NCBI GenBank assembly: GCA_036504335.1
Contig: DASXVJ010000007.1
Coordinates: 1-64,000 of the forward strand
DNA length: 64,000 bases
Direction: 5' to 3'
DNA from: Fen-183 sp036504335
Lineage (GTDB): Bacteria > Acidobacteriota > Thermoanaerobaculia > UBA5066
The translations under genes were made by a program, and so were the position numbers. This document shows positions 1-8,400 of this stretch, piece by piece (the stretch's first letter is position 1; each line of letters starts with the position of its first letter). Below the pieces are notes generated by a model. The model was not told where the DNA came from and made no database searches. It was given only the letters and a program-made list of their open reading frames with translations.

Positions 1-1
1 G

Positions 2-1201
2 GCGCTCCTCGTCGTGGGCCCGCGCGCGGGCGACGTCGAGCGCCGGTTCGGGAAGGGCATCCGCTGGGGCATCGCCCTCGAGATCGTCCGGCGCGAGGAC
101 GGGGAGAGCGCGGGCGACGTCCTGCGCCGGCTCGAGCACCGCCTCGACGGCGAGACCGTCGTCGTGCGCGGCGACGTCGGCGTCCACGCCGCCATCGGCG
201 AGTTCCTCTCGAAGGTGGAGGACGCGCGCGGCCCGGTCGTGGAGGCGACGGTCGGCGGCCGCCCCGCGGGCATGTGGCGCATCCTGCCGGGAGCGCTCAA
301 GAAGAAGGACTTCCCGCGCGAGCCCGGCGCGCCCGACTGGGTGCACGACCCGGACTTCGCGGCGCTGCCGCTCGGAGCCGCGCCCGTTCTCGTCGACTCC
401 GTGACGGCCTACCGGCGCGCGGACGCCGCGCACGCGAACGGTGCCCCCGCGTTCGCGGAGCGCGCGCGGGCCGACGGCGGCGCGAAGCTCGAGGGTTCGA
501 CGACGGTCGGCGAGGAATCGGCCGTCCTCTCGGGTGCGCGCCTCGTGAACACGAGCGTCCTGCCCAAATCCGCGATCCCGCCCGGCGTCACGCTGGAGAA
601 CGCGGTCGTCTCGGGCAACCTCGTCGTCGACGCGGCGACGGGACGGGCGAGCCTCCTGACGGACCAGCTCCCCGCGGCCGCGGGGACGCACGGGAGCGGC
701 CGCGCGCTGGGCGTGGCGGCGCTCGCGCTGTCCCTGCCTCTCTGGCCGGTCGCGGCCGCGTGGAGCGCGATCGCGAACGCGGGCCACGCGACGGGGCCGG
801 TCACGCTGGCCGGAAACGCGCCCGGCGGCGGGCGCGCGCCGTTCACGACGTTCCGTTTCGAGACGGCCGTGCCCGTCCTGCGCGACCTTCCGCTCCTTCT
901 CGCGGTCGTCCGGGGCCGCCTCGCGCTGACCGGCGTCACGCCGCTCACGCCGGCGGAGGAGGCCGCGCTCACCGAGCCCTGGGAGAAGGTGCGCGGCGAG
1001 GCGCCCGCCGGCCTCGTGTCGCTCGCGCGCCTCGCGGTCCCCGCCTCGGCGCCGCCGGAGGTCTCCCGCGTCGTCGACGCGTTCGAGGCCCGGCGCCCGT
1101 CGGCGCTCCTCGGCCGCGCCCTCTCGACGCTGTTTTCAGCGAGGGCGTGGACGGCCCCGAAGGGCTGGAACCCGGACGAGCTCCGGGACGAAAAGTCGTG
1201 A
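2..1201 (+). CDS. nucleotidyltransferase-like / sugar-transferase-like protein, 5' truncated by the window edge
   Basis: The frame is open from the first bases, so the true start lies outside the window; about 399 residues are visible. The middle (about residues 155-205) has the spaced G-x-x-x/V-x-x-S pattern of a left-handed beta-helix, as in the tails of NDP-sugar pyrophosphorylases. A hydrophobic stretch follows at about residues 235-262. After it, the segment with RDLPLLLAVVRGRLALTGV resembles the D-E-L-P-Q...G-x-M-S-L-V-G end of bacterial sugar (phosphoglycosyl) transferases. This suggests a fusion acting in surface polysaccharide synthesis, but the catalytic N-terminus is not visible and the assignment is inference. 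The stop overlaps the next start as GTGA. Confidence 0.6.
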   Translation, partial: ALLVVGPRAGDVERRFGKGIRWGIALEIVRREDGESAGDVLRRLEHRLDGETVVVRGDVGVHAAIGEFLSKVEDARGPVVEATVGGRPAGMWRILPGALKKKDFPREPGAPDWVHDPDFAALPLGAAPVLVDSVTAYRRADAAHANGAPAFAERARADGGAKLEGSTTVGEESAVLSGARLVNTSVLPKSAIPPGVTLENAVVSGNLVVDAATGRASLLTDQLPAAAGTHGSGRALGVAALALSLPLWPVAAAWSAIANAGHATGPVTLAGNAPGGGRAPFTTFRFETAVPVLRDLPLLLAVVRGRLALTGVTPLTPAEEAALTEPWEKVRGEAPAGLVSLARLAVPASAPPEVSRVVDAFEARRPSALLGRALSTLFSARAWTAPKGWNPDELRDEKS

Positions 1202-2580
1202 GCGACCTCTCCATTCTCGTCGTCCGCGCGCCCTTCGACGGAGCGGAGATCGCGCGCCTCACGCGCCCCTCGGCGGCAGACGTCGACGCCGCCGTGGCGA
1301 AGGCGGGCGCCGTCTTCGAGGAGACGCGCGCTCTCCCGACGTACGTACGCGTCGGAGTCCTCCGGCGCGTCGCGGCGGCGCTCGAGGCGCGCCGTGACGA
1401 ACTGGGGGCCGTGATCGCGCGCGAAGCCGGCAAGCCGCTGAAGGCCGCGCGCACCGAAGTCGAGCGCGCCGCCGCGACGTTCTCGGCGGCGGCGGCGGCC
1501 CTCGAGGCGTGGAAGGGCGACATGCTGCCGCTGGACGTGAACGCGGCGTCGGTCGCGCGCTGGGGCGTCGTCAGGCGCGTGCCCCTCGGGCCCGTCCTCG
1601 CGATCACGCCGTTCAACTTCCCGCTCAACCTCACGGCGCACAAAGTAGCGCCGGCGATCGCCGTCGGCGCGCCGGTCGTCCAGAAGCCGGCGTCGCAGAC
1701 GCCGCTCTCGGCCCTCGCGCTCCAGGCGATCGTCCGCGAGGCCGGCTGGCCCGTGGACGCGTACGCGGTCCTCGCGATCTCCGGCCGTGAGGCCGAAGCT
1801 CTGGTCACCGACCCGCGGCTTCCTGTCGTCTCGTTCACGGGCTCCGGGGCCGTCGGCTGGCGGCTGCGCGAGATCGCGCCCCGAAAGCGCGTCGGCCTGG
1901 AGCTCGGCGGCAACGCGGCCGTGGTCGTCCACTCGGACGCGGATCTCGACGACGCGGCGTCGCGCGTCGCGGCCGGCGCGTTCGGCTACGCGGGGCAGTC
2001 GTGCATCTCCGTCCAGCGCGCGCTCGTCCAGAAGGACGTCTTCGAGGCGTTCCGCGCGAAGCTGCTCGCGAAGACGGCGGCGCTCGCCGTCGGCGACCCG
2101 CTCGACGCGAAGACGGACGTCGGGCCGATGATCGCGCCCGAGGAGGCCGCGCGCGCGGCGGCGTGGATCGAGGAGGCGGTCGCGGGGGGCGCGCGCGTCC
2201 TCGCGGGCGGAACGCGCACCGGCTCGGTCGTTCTCCCGACGATCCTCGCGGGCACGACGCGCGACATGAAGGTCGAGGCGCAGGAAGTCTTCGCGCCGGT
2301 CGTGACGCTGTCGTCCTACGACACGTGGGAGGAGGCGCTCGCTCGCGTGAACGACTCGAAATACGGCCTGCAGGCGGGCGTCTTCACGAACGACCTCTCC
2401 CGCATCCAGCGCGCCTTCGACGTTCTCGAGGTTGGAGCCGTCCTCGTGAACGACGTCCCGACGTGGCGCGCGGACCGCATGCCGTACGGCGGCGTGAAGG
2501 AATCGGGCGTCGGGCGCGAAGGCCCGGCCTACGCGATGGAAGAGTTCACGGAGCCGCGGCTCCTCGTGCTCCGGCCCTGA
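1198..2580 (+). CDS. NAD(P)-dependent aldehyde dehydrogenase
   Basis: A 460-residue enzyme of the ALDH superfamily, which oxidises aldehydes to acids (or acyl-CoA) with NAD(P)+. Visible motifs are the cofactor-site segment ITPFNFPLN (about residue 140), the Rossmann F-T-G-S-G-A-V-G, the general-base Glu in ELGGN (Glu235), the catalytic Cys in GQSCIS (Cys269) and the C-terminal MPYGGVKESGVGREG. The length is about that of compact bacterial ALDHs. The GTG start is chosen because it overlaps the upstream stop (GTGA) and gives a full N-terminus. Substrate cannot be read from the sequence; the closest feel is the succinate-semialdehyde/glyceraldehyde-3-phosphate type of soluble ALDH. Confidence 0.92.
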   Translation: MSDLSILVVRAPFDGAEIARLTRPSAADVDAAVAKAGAVFEETRALPTYVRVGVLRRVAAALEARRDELGAVIAREAGKPLKAARTEVERAAATFSAAAAALEAWKGDMLPLDVNAASVARWGVVRRVPLGPVLAITPFNFPLNLTAHKVAPAIAVGAPVVQKPASQTPLSALALQAIVREAGWPVDAYAVLAISGREAEALVTDPRLPVVSFTGSGAVGWRLREIAPRKRVGLELGGNAAVVVHSDADLDDAASRVAAGAFGYAGQSCISVQRALVQKDVFEAFRAKLLAKTAALAVGDPLDAKTDVGPMIAPEEAARAAAWIEEAVAGGARVLAGGTRTGSVVLPTILAGTTRDMKVEAQEVFAPVVTLSSYDTWEEALARVNDSKYGLQAGVFTNDLSRIQRAFDVLEVGAVLVNDVPTWRADRMPYGGVKESGVGREGPAYAMEEFTEPRLLVLRP

Positions 2581-2600
2581 GCGGCCCCGAAAGGACACCC

Positions 2601-3044
2601 ATGGAAGGCGTCACGACGTTCTCGATCTCCGCGTCCTGGGACTCCTCGGCGAAAGAGGGCCGCCTCGCGAACGCCGACGGCTCCTTCGCGACGGTTCACG
2701 CGGCGGCCGCCGCGCTCGACGGGAGGGCCGGGATCGTCAACCCCGAGGAGCTGCTCCTCTCGGCGGTCTCGGCGTGCTTCGTCCAGACGTGGGCGATCTT
2801 CGTCGAGAAGCTGAAGCTCGGGATCGCCGAGCCGCGTCTCGACGCCGAGGCCCGGCTCGAGAAAGACCCCGCGGGCGGATTCCACGTCACGCGGATCGAC
2901 CTCTTTCCGCACGTCCCGGCCGCGCTCCTCGACGAGCGCCGGGCGGACGTCGAGAAGACGCTCGCCCTCGCGGAGAAGTACTGCATCGTCTCGAAGGCCG
3001 TGAGGGGCTCCGTCCCGATCGCCGTGACGCCGAAGCCGGTATAG
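2601..3044 (+). CDS. OsmC/Ohr-family peroxiredoxin
   Basis: A 147-residue OsmC-fold protein. The two redox cysteines are present: Cys59 in the SACF motif and Cys128 in KYCIV, close to the spacing known for OsmC (59 and about 125). The N-P-E-E-L-L-L-S-A segment before the first Cys is typical. The family reduces organic hydroperoxides in the cytoplasm using a Cys sulfenate/disulfide cycle. The ATG follows an AAAGGA Shine-Dalgarno at a 7-8 base distance, and the gene lies 20 bases after the aldehyde dehydrogenase, so the two are probably co-transcribed in a stress or detoxification unit. Confidence 0.88.
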   Translation: MEGVTTFSISASWDSSAKEGRLANADGSFATVHAAAAALDGRAGIVNPEELLLSAVSACFVQTWAIFVEKLKLGIAEPRLDAEARLEKDPAGGFHVTRIDLFPHVPAALLDERRADVEKTLALAEKYCIVSKAVRGSVPIAVTPKPV

Positions 3045-3189
3045 GCCGGCCGAATCGCGCCGGAGGTGCGCTCTCCACGGTCTCTTCGGAGGGTGCAGCG
3101 GCGTCACGCTTTCCGGCCCGCTTCGCCGTGAGCCCGGGACGCGCGGGGCTACGGTCGCCCCGGTCCCTCTTATTCGTGACCGACGGCCG

Positions 3190-3585
3190 CTACTTCGCCG
3201 GAATCCACGCTGTCCATTCCCGTTTCCCTGCGGGCGTCAGATCAAACGTTCCCCCGATGTCGTCTACTGCTGCCTCGTTGACAGAGAGTCCTGGCAGCCA
3301 CGCAGCGTATCGAGCCTCAAAGCCGGCGCGTTCTTCGGCAGGGATGAGCCGCGCGTCGCCGGAAGCCGGAATTACGCAGACGGTGATAAGGCCATTCTCT
3401 TCGAGCTCCCATAGGGCTCTGAAAAATGCGCGTGGCGACAAATCAACGAAATCGGGATCGCGGTTGGCGATTGACGCGAAGGCCGCGCCCATCGAGATCG
3501 GGCCATTCATTCCGAGGTCCAGAAGCCGAAGGCCGAGCCGAGCTCTGCTCCTTTCATCAATCAAACGGGGTCCTCGGGTACCCAT
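3190..3585 (-). CDS. hypothetical protein at the 3' end of the Rhs toxin locus (candidate immunity/accessory)
   Basis: A 131-residue protein I do not recognise as a named family. The segment from about residue 35 to 70 (LSPRAFFRALWELEENGLITV) has the look of a winged-helix recognition element, and the C-terminus ends LTPAGKREW, also common in small winged-helix or PadR-like proteins. Its ATG lies inside the upstream gene (25-base overlap), so it is translated with it. Base composition is lower in G+C than the flanking chromosomal genes, like the rest of the toxin locus. It may be an immunity protein or a regulator; the sequence alone does not decide. Confidence 0.6.
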   Translation of the reverse strand: MGTRGPRLIDERSRARLGLRLLDLGMNGPISMGAAFASIANRDPDFVDLSPRAFFRALWELEENGLITVCVIPASGDARLIPAEERAGFEARYAAWLPGLSVNEAAVDDIGGTFDLTPAGKREWTAWIPAK

Positions 3586-4139
3586 AGTATGTAGCTCTCA
3601 AAGTCAAAGGCATTTGAGAATGCGACTAGCGGCCGCGCTCCGGCCCCTTCAACGTTCACCGGCTCACTAGTCGAGCTAAGAAAGCCGCAAACTATGGGGT
3701 ATGGACCGATTTTCTTCAGCGCGGTCCTAGTGACCCCGTCCTCCGCCTGTGTGGACCCCTCGTCGAGGGCGACTCGGAACACAAGGTTCTTGTTGTACAT
3801 GAAGCGTTCGCCAGGTATTTCGGCGAGAAATGGATCCGCGGAGTCCCTTCCCGACTCCTCTATCCACAAGTGACTTCGTTGAGCATGGCGCCCCAAATCT
3901 CGAAGTGTTCCGATCAAATACGCTTCGGGCTCCATGGACGAGTCCTGCAACAAGCCACCCTCGTTAACACGTAGCAAGCGCAGCGGATCAACGTCGGCTG
4001 GTGCTATCGCCAGAACCTTGCCTGGCCGACTTGATGTCGTCCGCTTTAGAAGGGAACCCACACCGGCACTCCTCTCAAGAAGATCGTGCCATCGCTCAAG
4101 GCCGCCGGCGGGAAGCAACCTAAGAATGAGAGGCGTCAC
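3561..4139 (-). CDS. candidate immunity protein coupled to the toxin-37-like tip
   Basis: A 192-residue protein with no family I recognise, without signal peptide or membrane segment, so probably cytoplasmic. The GTG start overlaps the stop of the toxin tip upstream as GTGA, the tightest coupling in the locus. In polymorphic toxin systems the gene directly after a toxin tip is normally its immunity gene, so that role is inferred from position only. Composition is lower in G+C than core genes. The protein is mixed alpha/beta by eye, with a central run of W-I-E-E-S-G-R-D and a C-terminal SYILWVPEDPV. Confidence 0.6.
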   Translation of the reverse strand: MTPLILRLLPAGGLERWHDLLERSAGVGSLLKRTTSSRPGKVLAIAPADVDPLRLLRVNEGGLLQDSSMEPEAYLIGTLRDLGRHAQRSHLWIEESGRDSADPFLAEIPGERFMYNKNLVFRVALDEGSTQAEDGVTRTALKKIGPYPIVCGFLSSTSEPVNVEGAGARPLVAFSNAFDFESYILWVPEDPV

Positions 4140-4453
4140 TGTCCGGCCTCTCCACTCGGTACCCTCGGAATAACTCGCTCTTCCTCTTCTTCACCTTTTG
4201 AGCCCTTGGGAGCCCTCTTGGGCTCGACCCTCCCATCAGGGAACACCCGCCACTGCTTCCCCTCTTTGTCGGTGTAGTCCCAGTGGGGTCCTATCGGAGC
4301 AGCGTGCCCAAGGTCGGGATAGAGCCGTTCTGGCGAACCTGTCTTCACCCAGTTTCCTGCGTTGGAACCTACGGGCCCATTGCCCTTCCATACCCAGCCG
4401 TCGCCCGGTGCTTTGGTTGGATCGTGGCCGACTACACGTGGCAGGGGCAGCAA
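4136..4453 (-). pseudogene. displaced polymorphic toxin tip (toxin-37-like), lacking its Rhs delivery part
   Basis: The reading frame carries a compact C-terminal domain beginning DPTKAPGDGWVWKG, followed by G-P-V-G-S-N, NWVKTG, the diagnostic L-Y-P-D-L-G-H-A-A-P-I-G-P-H-W-D-Y and a K-Q-W-R-V-F-P-D-G-R end. I recognise this as the polymorphic toxin type 37 tip, usually found at the C-terminus of Rhs or YD-repeat proteins. Here nothing Rhs-like precedes it in frame; just upstream lies a 44-base fragment of the rhs gene in the opposite orientation. A TTG at 4453-4451 could start a 105-residue product, with only a weak Shine-Dalgarno, so expression is doubtful. It is best read as a silent or stranded tip cassette available for recombination. 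Confidence 0.7.
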
Positions 4454-4465
4454 AACGGCCTCGTG
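4422..4465 (+). repeat. 44-base inverted copy of an rhs core segment
   Basis: On the + strand this stretch encodes V-A-D-Y-T-W-Q-G-Q-Q-N-G-L-V, a piece of the Rhs core. The full rhs gene encodes the same segment on the - strand at 6319-6362. The two copies match at 41 of 44 bases and similarity stops at both edges. It abuts the first codons of the toxin-37-like domain, which is read through it in antisense. Confidence 0.85.
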
Positions 4466-4497
4466 CGTCGCCCTTGGCTGTGAGTTCAGCGGCGTCC

Positions 4498-4911
4498 CTA
4501 ATCCTCGTGCCCCTCCTCCTCGATGAGACAGTACAGGTCGATGTCTACTGAACTGTGAAGCCGATTCAAGTACTCGACCGTCTCCCTGGGCAGGTGCAGA
4601 GCCGGGACAGATTCGTGTGCGTAGACCACGATCGATAGCTCGATGCGAGCGTCGCGCGAAAACTCCGCGATCGAGGCCTCTCTTCCCTGAATGCGGCCGA
4701 AGAGGGCCTCCATCTGCGGGCTCAGCTCGGCCCCTCCTACGTCGCTGGCCGAGATCTCCCAGCCGCTCGATGCCAGGTGCCGGGTCGTCCGCGGGATGAG
4801 ATCGCCTTGTTGCCATGTCTTCGTCGGCTCGAGCCCGACTCGGCGCGTGACTTCCTCTGGCGCCGCCGAGAAGCCGAGGATCTTCAATGAGACGAGAACC
4901 TTGTTAGTCAT
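4498..4911 (-). CDS. DUF4279 domain protein, candidate immunity protein
   Basis: A 137-residue cytoplasmic protein. The N-terminal pattern (VSLKILGFSAAPEEVTRRVG followed by LEPTKTWQQGD and a W-E-I-S block) matches the DUF4279 family, whose signature is a strand, then an L-G-x-x-P-T-x-x-x-x-G-D turn. DUF4279 proteins are frequent neighbours of Rhs and contact-dependent toxins and are treated as immunity proteins; that role is inferred here from context. It starts 11 bases after the stop of the preceding candidate immunity gene and ends just before the displaced toxin tip. Which toxin it would neutralise is unclear. Confidence 0.7.
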   Translation of the reverse strand: MTNKVLVSLKILGFSAAPEEVTRRVGLEPTKTWQQGDLIPRTTRHLASSGWEISASDVGGAELSPQMEALFGRIQGREASIAEFSRDARIELSIVVYAHESVPALHLPRETVEYLNRLHSSVDIDLYCLIEEEGHED

Positions 4912-4922
4912 GGGGCACGTCC

Positions 4923-5459
4923 CTAAGTGCCTTCAGGGGCCGGCTCCGGCCGCCCCGGCCCTCTTGTCCATGAACCTCTAGTTAAAGCGAAGAGCACTTC
5001 GTTCTTCAGGACGCGGTCGAGTCGAAAGACATCAATTTGCTCGGCCCTCAGGAAACTCCGATCGTTCAGATTAGCCCATTCGCGACCGTCTCCCCGGTCC
5101 ACGTGGAACCGCAGCGCAACAGAGTCGGTCCCGCCGAGGTAGAAGAGGAAGGAATGCTCCGGGAAGGCGGCTTGAAGCCGACCGGCCCAAGCCTTCACCA
5201 AGTCACGCCCGACTTCAACAAGAAGGGCCCTGATGGCCCCGTCCGAATAGGGAATCATGAGCGTGTCTTCGAGGTGGAAATGATTTACGAAGGCCTCGTA
5301 ACCCGTCGGGTCGTCGGGATAGCTCGAAAGGTGGCGCGTGGCTCTATTCGCATCTCCGGCGACGACACGACCACTCGTGTCCGAGAACGGGATCGCAAAT
5401 AGATCGGCTAGCGCAGCCACACCCCTAGCGGATATCAAGGGCGAGTCATGGAATTCCAA
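4923..5459 (-). CDS. candidate immunity protein for the Rhs toxin tip
   Basis: A 178-residue protein, no signal peptide, no recognised family. It overlaps the 3' end of the rhs gene by 14 bases, starting at a TTG (5459) preceded by a GAGGG Shine-Dalgarno-like stretch. A later in-frame GTG or TTG about 10-20 codons on is also possible. Position directly after the toxin tip is the standard place for the cognate immunity gene. The chain contains an E-D-T-L-M-I-P-Y block and a central L-F-Y-L-G-G-T-D-S strand-turn. Function is inferred from context only. Confidence 0.6.
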   Translation of the reverse strand: MEFHDSPLISARGVAALADLFAIPFSDTSGRVVAGDANRATRHLSSYPDDPTGYEAFVNHFHLEDTLMIPYSDGAIRALLVEVGRDLVKAWAGRLQAAFPEHSFLFYLGGTDSVALRFHVDRGDGREWANLNDRSFLRAEQIDVFRLDRVLKNEVLFALTRGSWTRGPGRPEPAPEGT

Positions 5460-8400
5460 GGTACACCCTCACCCCTCTTTCGACGGCCTGGCGGAATTTG
5501 TCGTCTTCCAAGAGCTTGTTGACGCTGCCTGGAGCGTCTCTAAAACTCTGGACGGCGGGATCGTAGATATATTTCTCGCCACCGACCTGCACGTGGACCT
5601 GGCCGGGGCGCTGCTCGGGATTTGGGTTCTCGACGTCCACTCTGACGCCGTCCTTGTTGTAGAGGGTCTTGCTCGTGACCTGAACGCCGCCGCCGTTCCC
5701 ATCGCCGACCATTAGATTCGCACCGGCCGACGCTGCAACGGCGACGCTATAGCCGGCCACGGCCGCACCAACAGGAATCGCGGCTGCGCTCGAGCCTCCG
5801 CTCGCGGGTGCAAGAACGAGCCCACCGCCCTGCATGCTCGAGCCGCCGAGAATTCCGAGGAAACCGCCGACCAGAGACACGGCGTCACCAAGCCGTTGGC
5901 CTCGGCTGAAATCGGAATTGGCCGAGGACGTCCGTTGAGATCCGGGGAACAGGTTGCTTCTCAGCCCGTTCCCCAGGCCCGCGACGAAGTCCCAAGCGTT
6001 CTTGCCGTTTGGATCGATGAACCTAAGGGGGTTGTTCTTCGCGTATGCATACCGATTCCAGCTCTGTGGATCTCCCTCGTGTCCTCCGAGCTGGTCTGCG
6101 CCCTTGAAGCGGTTCAGCCTCCCGCCCACGTATCGCGCATGGTCGTAGAGATCGCCCGAGGCCACGTCGCGCTCCATCCCCGCGAAGTCCGGCCCCTGGC
6201 CCGGCAGCGTCGTCGAGAGCGGGAGCCCGAACGCCCGGTACTTGTACGTCGCCAGCGTCACCGGCGCCGTCCCCTCCGTCATCAGTCGCGGAGAGCCGAG
6301 ATGGTCGCTCGTGTAGTACACGAGGCCGTTCGGCTGTCCCTGCCACGTGTAGTCGGCCACGAGCTGGTTCCCGAACCACACGTGATCCTTCAGCAGCGTC
6401 GCCTGGCCCGTCGCCGTGTCGTAGCGGTATTCCACGGACGGGTGGTTGCCGCCGTCGCGTAGCGTGAAGAACCACGAATCGCCCGTCTGCGGCGGCGTGC
6501 TCGGCCCGGGCGCGAAGTACCCGAAGACGTCCACGATCACGTGCACAGGATAGCCCGCAGGGGCGTCGTTGAAGAGCGTGAAGTTTCCCGGCGTCGGTCC
6601 GTCGATCGACCCGAAGGTCGCGTTCGCGCGCGTGTAACCCGCCTTATACGCGTTGGCGGTGCCGAGCGGCAGATAGGACAGCCCCGTGGGGTAGAGCCGA
6701 ATGTTCCCCGTCGCCGCGGTCGCACTGTCAGACGTGACGTTGAGGGCCAGCGCCTTCGCGTTCGACGGAATTCCGCAGACTCCCGTTACCGGGAAGGACC
6801 GCGAGCCCTGGCCGGGCAGAACCGGCCCTCCGTACGTGCCGTTTGCGCTCCGCGTGTCGAGGATGCGGCAGGGGGCGAGGTTGTAGAAGCGTTCCTGCGT
6901 CGACTGCTGCGGCAAGGAGGACGCGTAGACGACACGGCTGACCCTCTCGCCGTCGCCGTTGTAGTAGTACCGCTCGTTGGTGCCGGAGCCGATGTACTGG
7001 GTCTGGCGCGACAGGGCGTCGTAGTAATGGTGGTCAGGGCCGTTGGCCGTCAGGTTTCCCAGGGAATCGTACGTCGATCCCGTGAGCCGGTTGCTCGAGA
7101 CGGCAGTGGAAAGATCCTGCCACTGCCCACCCTCATAGTCGCGCCGCGTCATGTTCCCGAAGTCGTCGTAGGTAAAGCTGTCGAACTGCGACCCCGAGGC
7201 CGCGTAGGCGGCATTGCTGAGACGCGAGCGGCCGTCATACTGGAACGTGTCGGCCCCGATCGACATGATGTTGCCGACGCCGTCATAGGAATACGGCCCG
7301 GTCGAGAAGTTCTGGCTCGCACCGGAGGTTGTAATGGAGGCCGGGCGCGGCAACAGATTCGCGTCCTGCGCGATGTTTGTCGTGACGCCGTTCCCGGATG
7401 TGTAGCTCGCGAGGCCGCCAGAAGGGTTATAGGTCGCGCCTGAAATGAGGGCGTTCGTGCCCGCTGAGATGCTCGCCGGGAAGCCCGACACGTATGTCGT
7501 GGACGTCGGCCACGAGCCCGTACTGCGGGCGTGATAAAGCGTATCGAGGAGCCCGAGGGAGTTCCATGTCATCAGCGCCGGTGCGTGAAGGACGACGACG
7601 TTGGACCCGTTGATCGCGTAAAAGTCGTCGATGGAAAGGCGGCCGCCGAGGCCGTTGTACGCGAAGTTTCGGGCAATGGCGGTGTTCTGGTCGGAAAGGG
7701 GATGGTAGGCGACCTGCTGAACGATCTTCCCGAGGAGGTATCCACCGGTGCCACCCCAGATGTCCAGGTCGTAGAGGTTGTTGAGGTATAGAAGGCCGTC
7801 TGACCACGTGGCGACGAGCCGCCCCGCCGCGTCATACGAATACGTGTAGACGTGACCACCCTCCGTCTTCCTCTTGACGTGCCCAAGCGCGTCATACGCG
7901 GCAGCGTCCGTGTACGTCGTGGTCCCCTTCTCGGGGTGGGTCTCCGATCGCAGGAGCCCGAGAGAGTCATATGTAAAGGTCCTCGTCTGCTGACCTGCTT
8001 GCAAGACGTCCACCGCCGCGACCTTGTCCAGGACGTTGAAGTGGTAGGCGCTGACCGGGCCGAATGGGGCCGGGCCAGGCTCGGCCACGAGCAGCGCGTG
8101 CCCGAGAATGTTCTTTCGAACGCCACCCGTGGCGGCGACTCCGCTCACGGTCGTTGTCGTCATTTCCGTGAAGTCGGAGTTCGGGATGAGTCCCGACGGG
8201 TCGTCATACCCCTTTGTCACGACGTTTCCGTCCGCCAACTGAATCGCTCTCGCGCGTCCAAGGAAGTCGAAGTTCGAGTACGTCGTCTTCTTCGCCGCGC
8301 TCAGGGAGAAGCAGGCACGAACACTCGAGGCGGACGGCGAAACTCCACACGGGGTCCATTCGGACTCGAAATACTTTTGGCCGGCGTCGTTGTAGCGGAA

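Noticed and set aside
4283..4483. + strand ORF containing an Rhs-like peptide
   Set aside because: The Rhs-like part is the inverted 44-base fragment; the rest is unrelated to any Rhs sequence. It is a rearrangement trace, not a gene.
4454..4816. N-terminal extension of the toxin-37-like frame up to 4816
   Set aside because: It overlaps the DUF4279 gene in another frame and is Arg/Gly/Pro-rich low-complexity, with no Rhs core. Not counted as coding.
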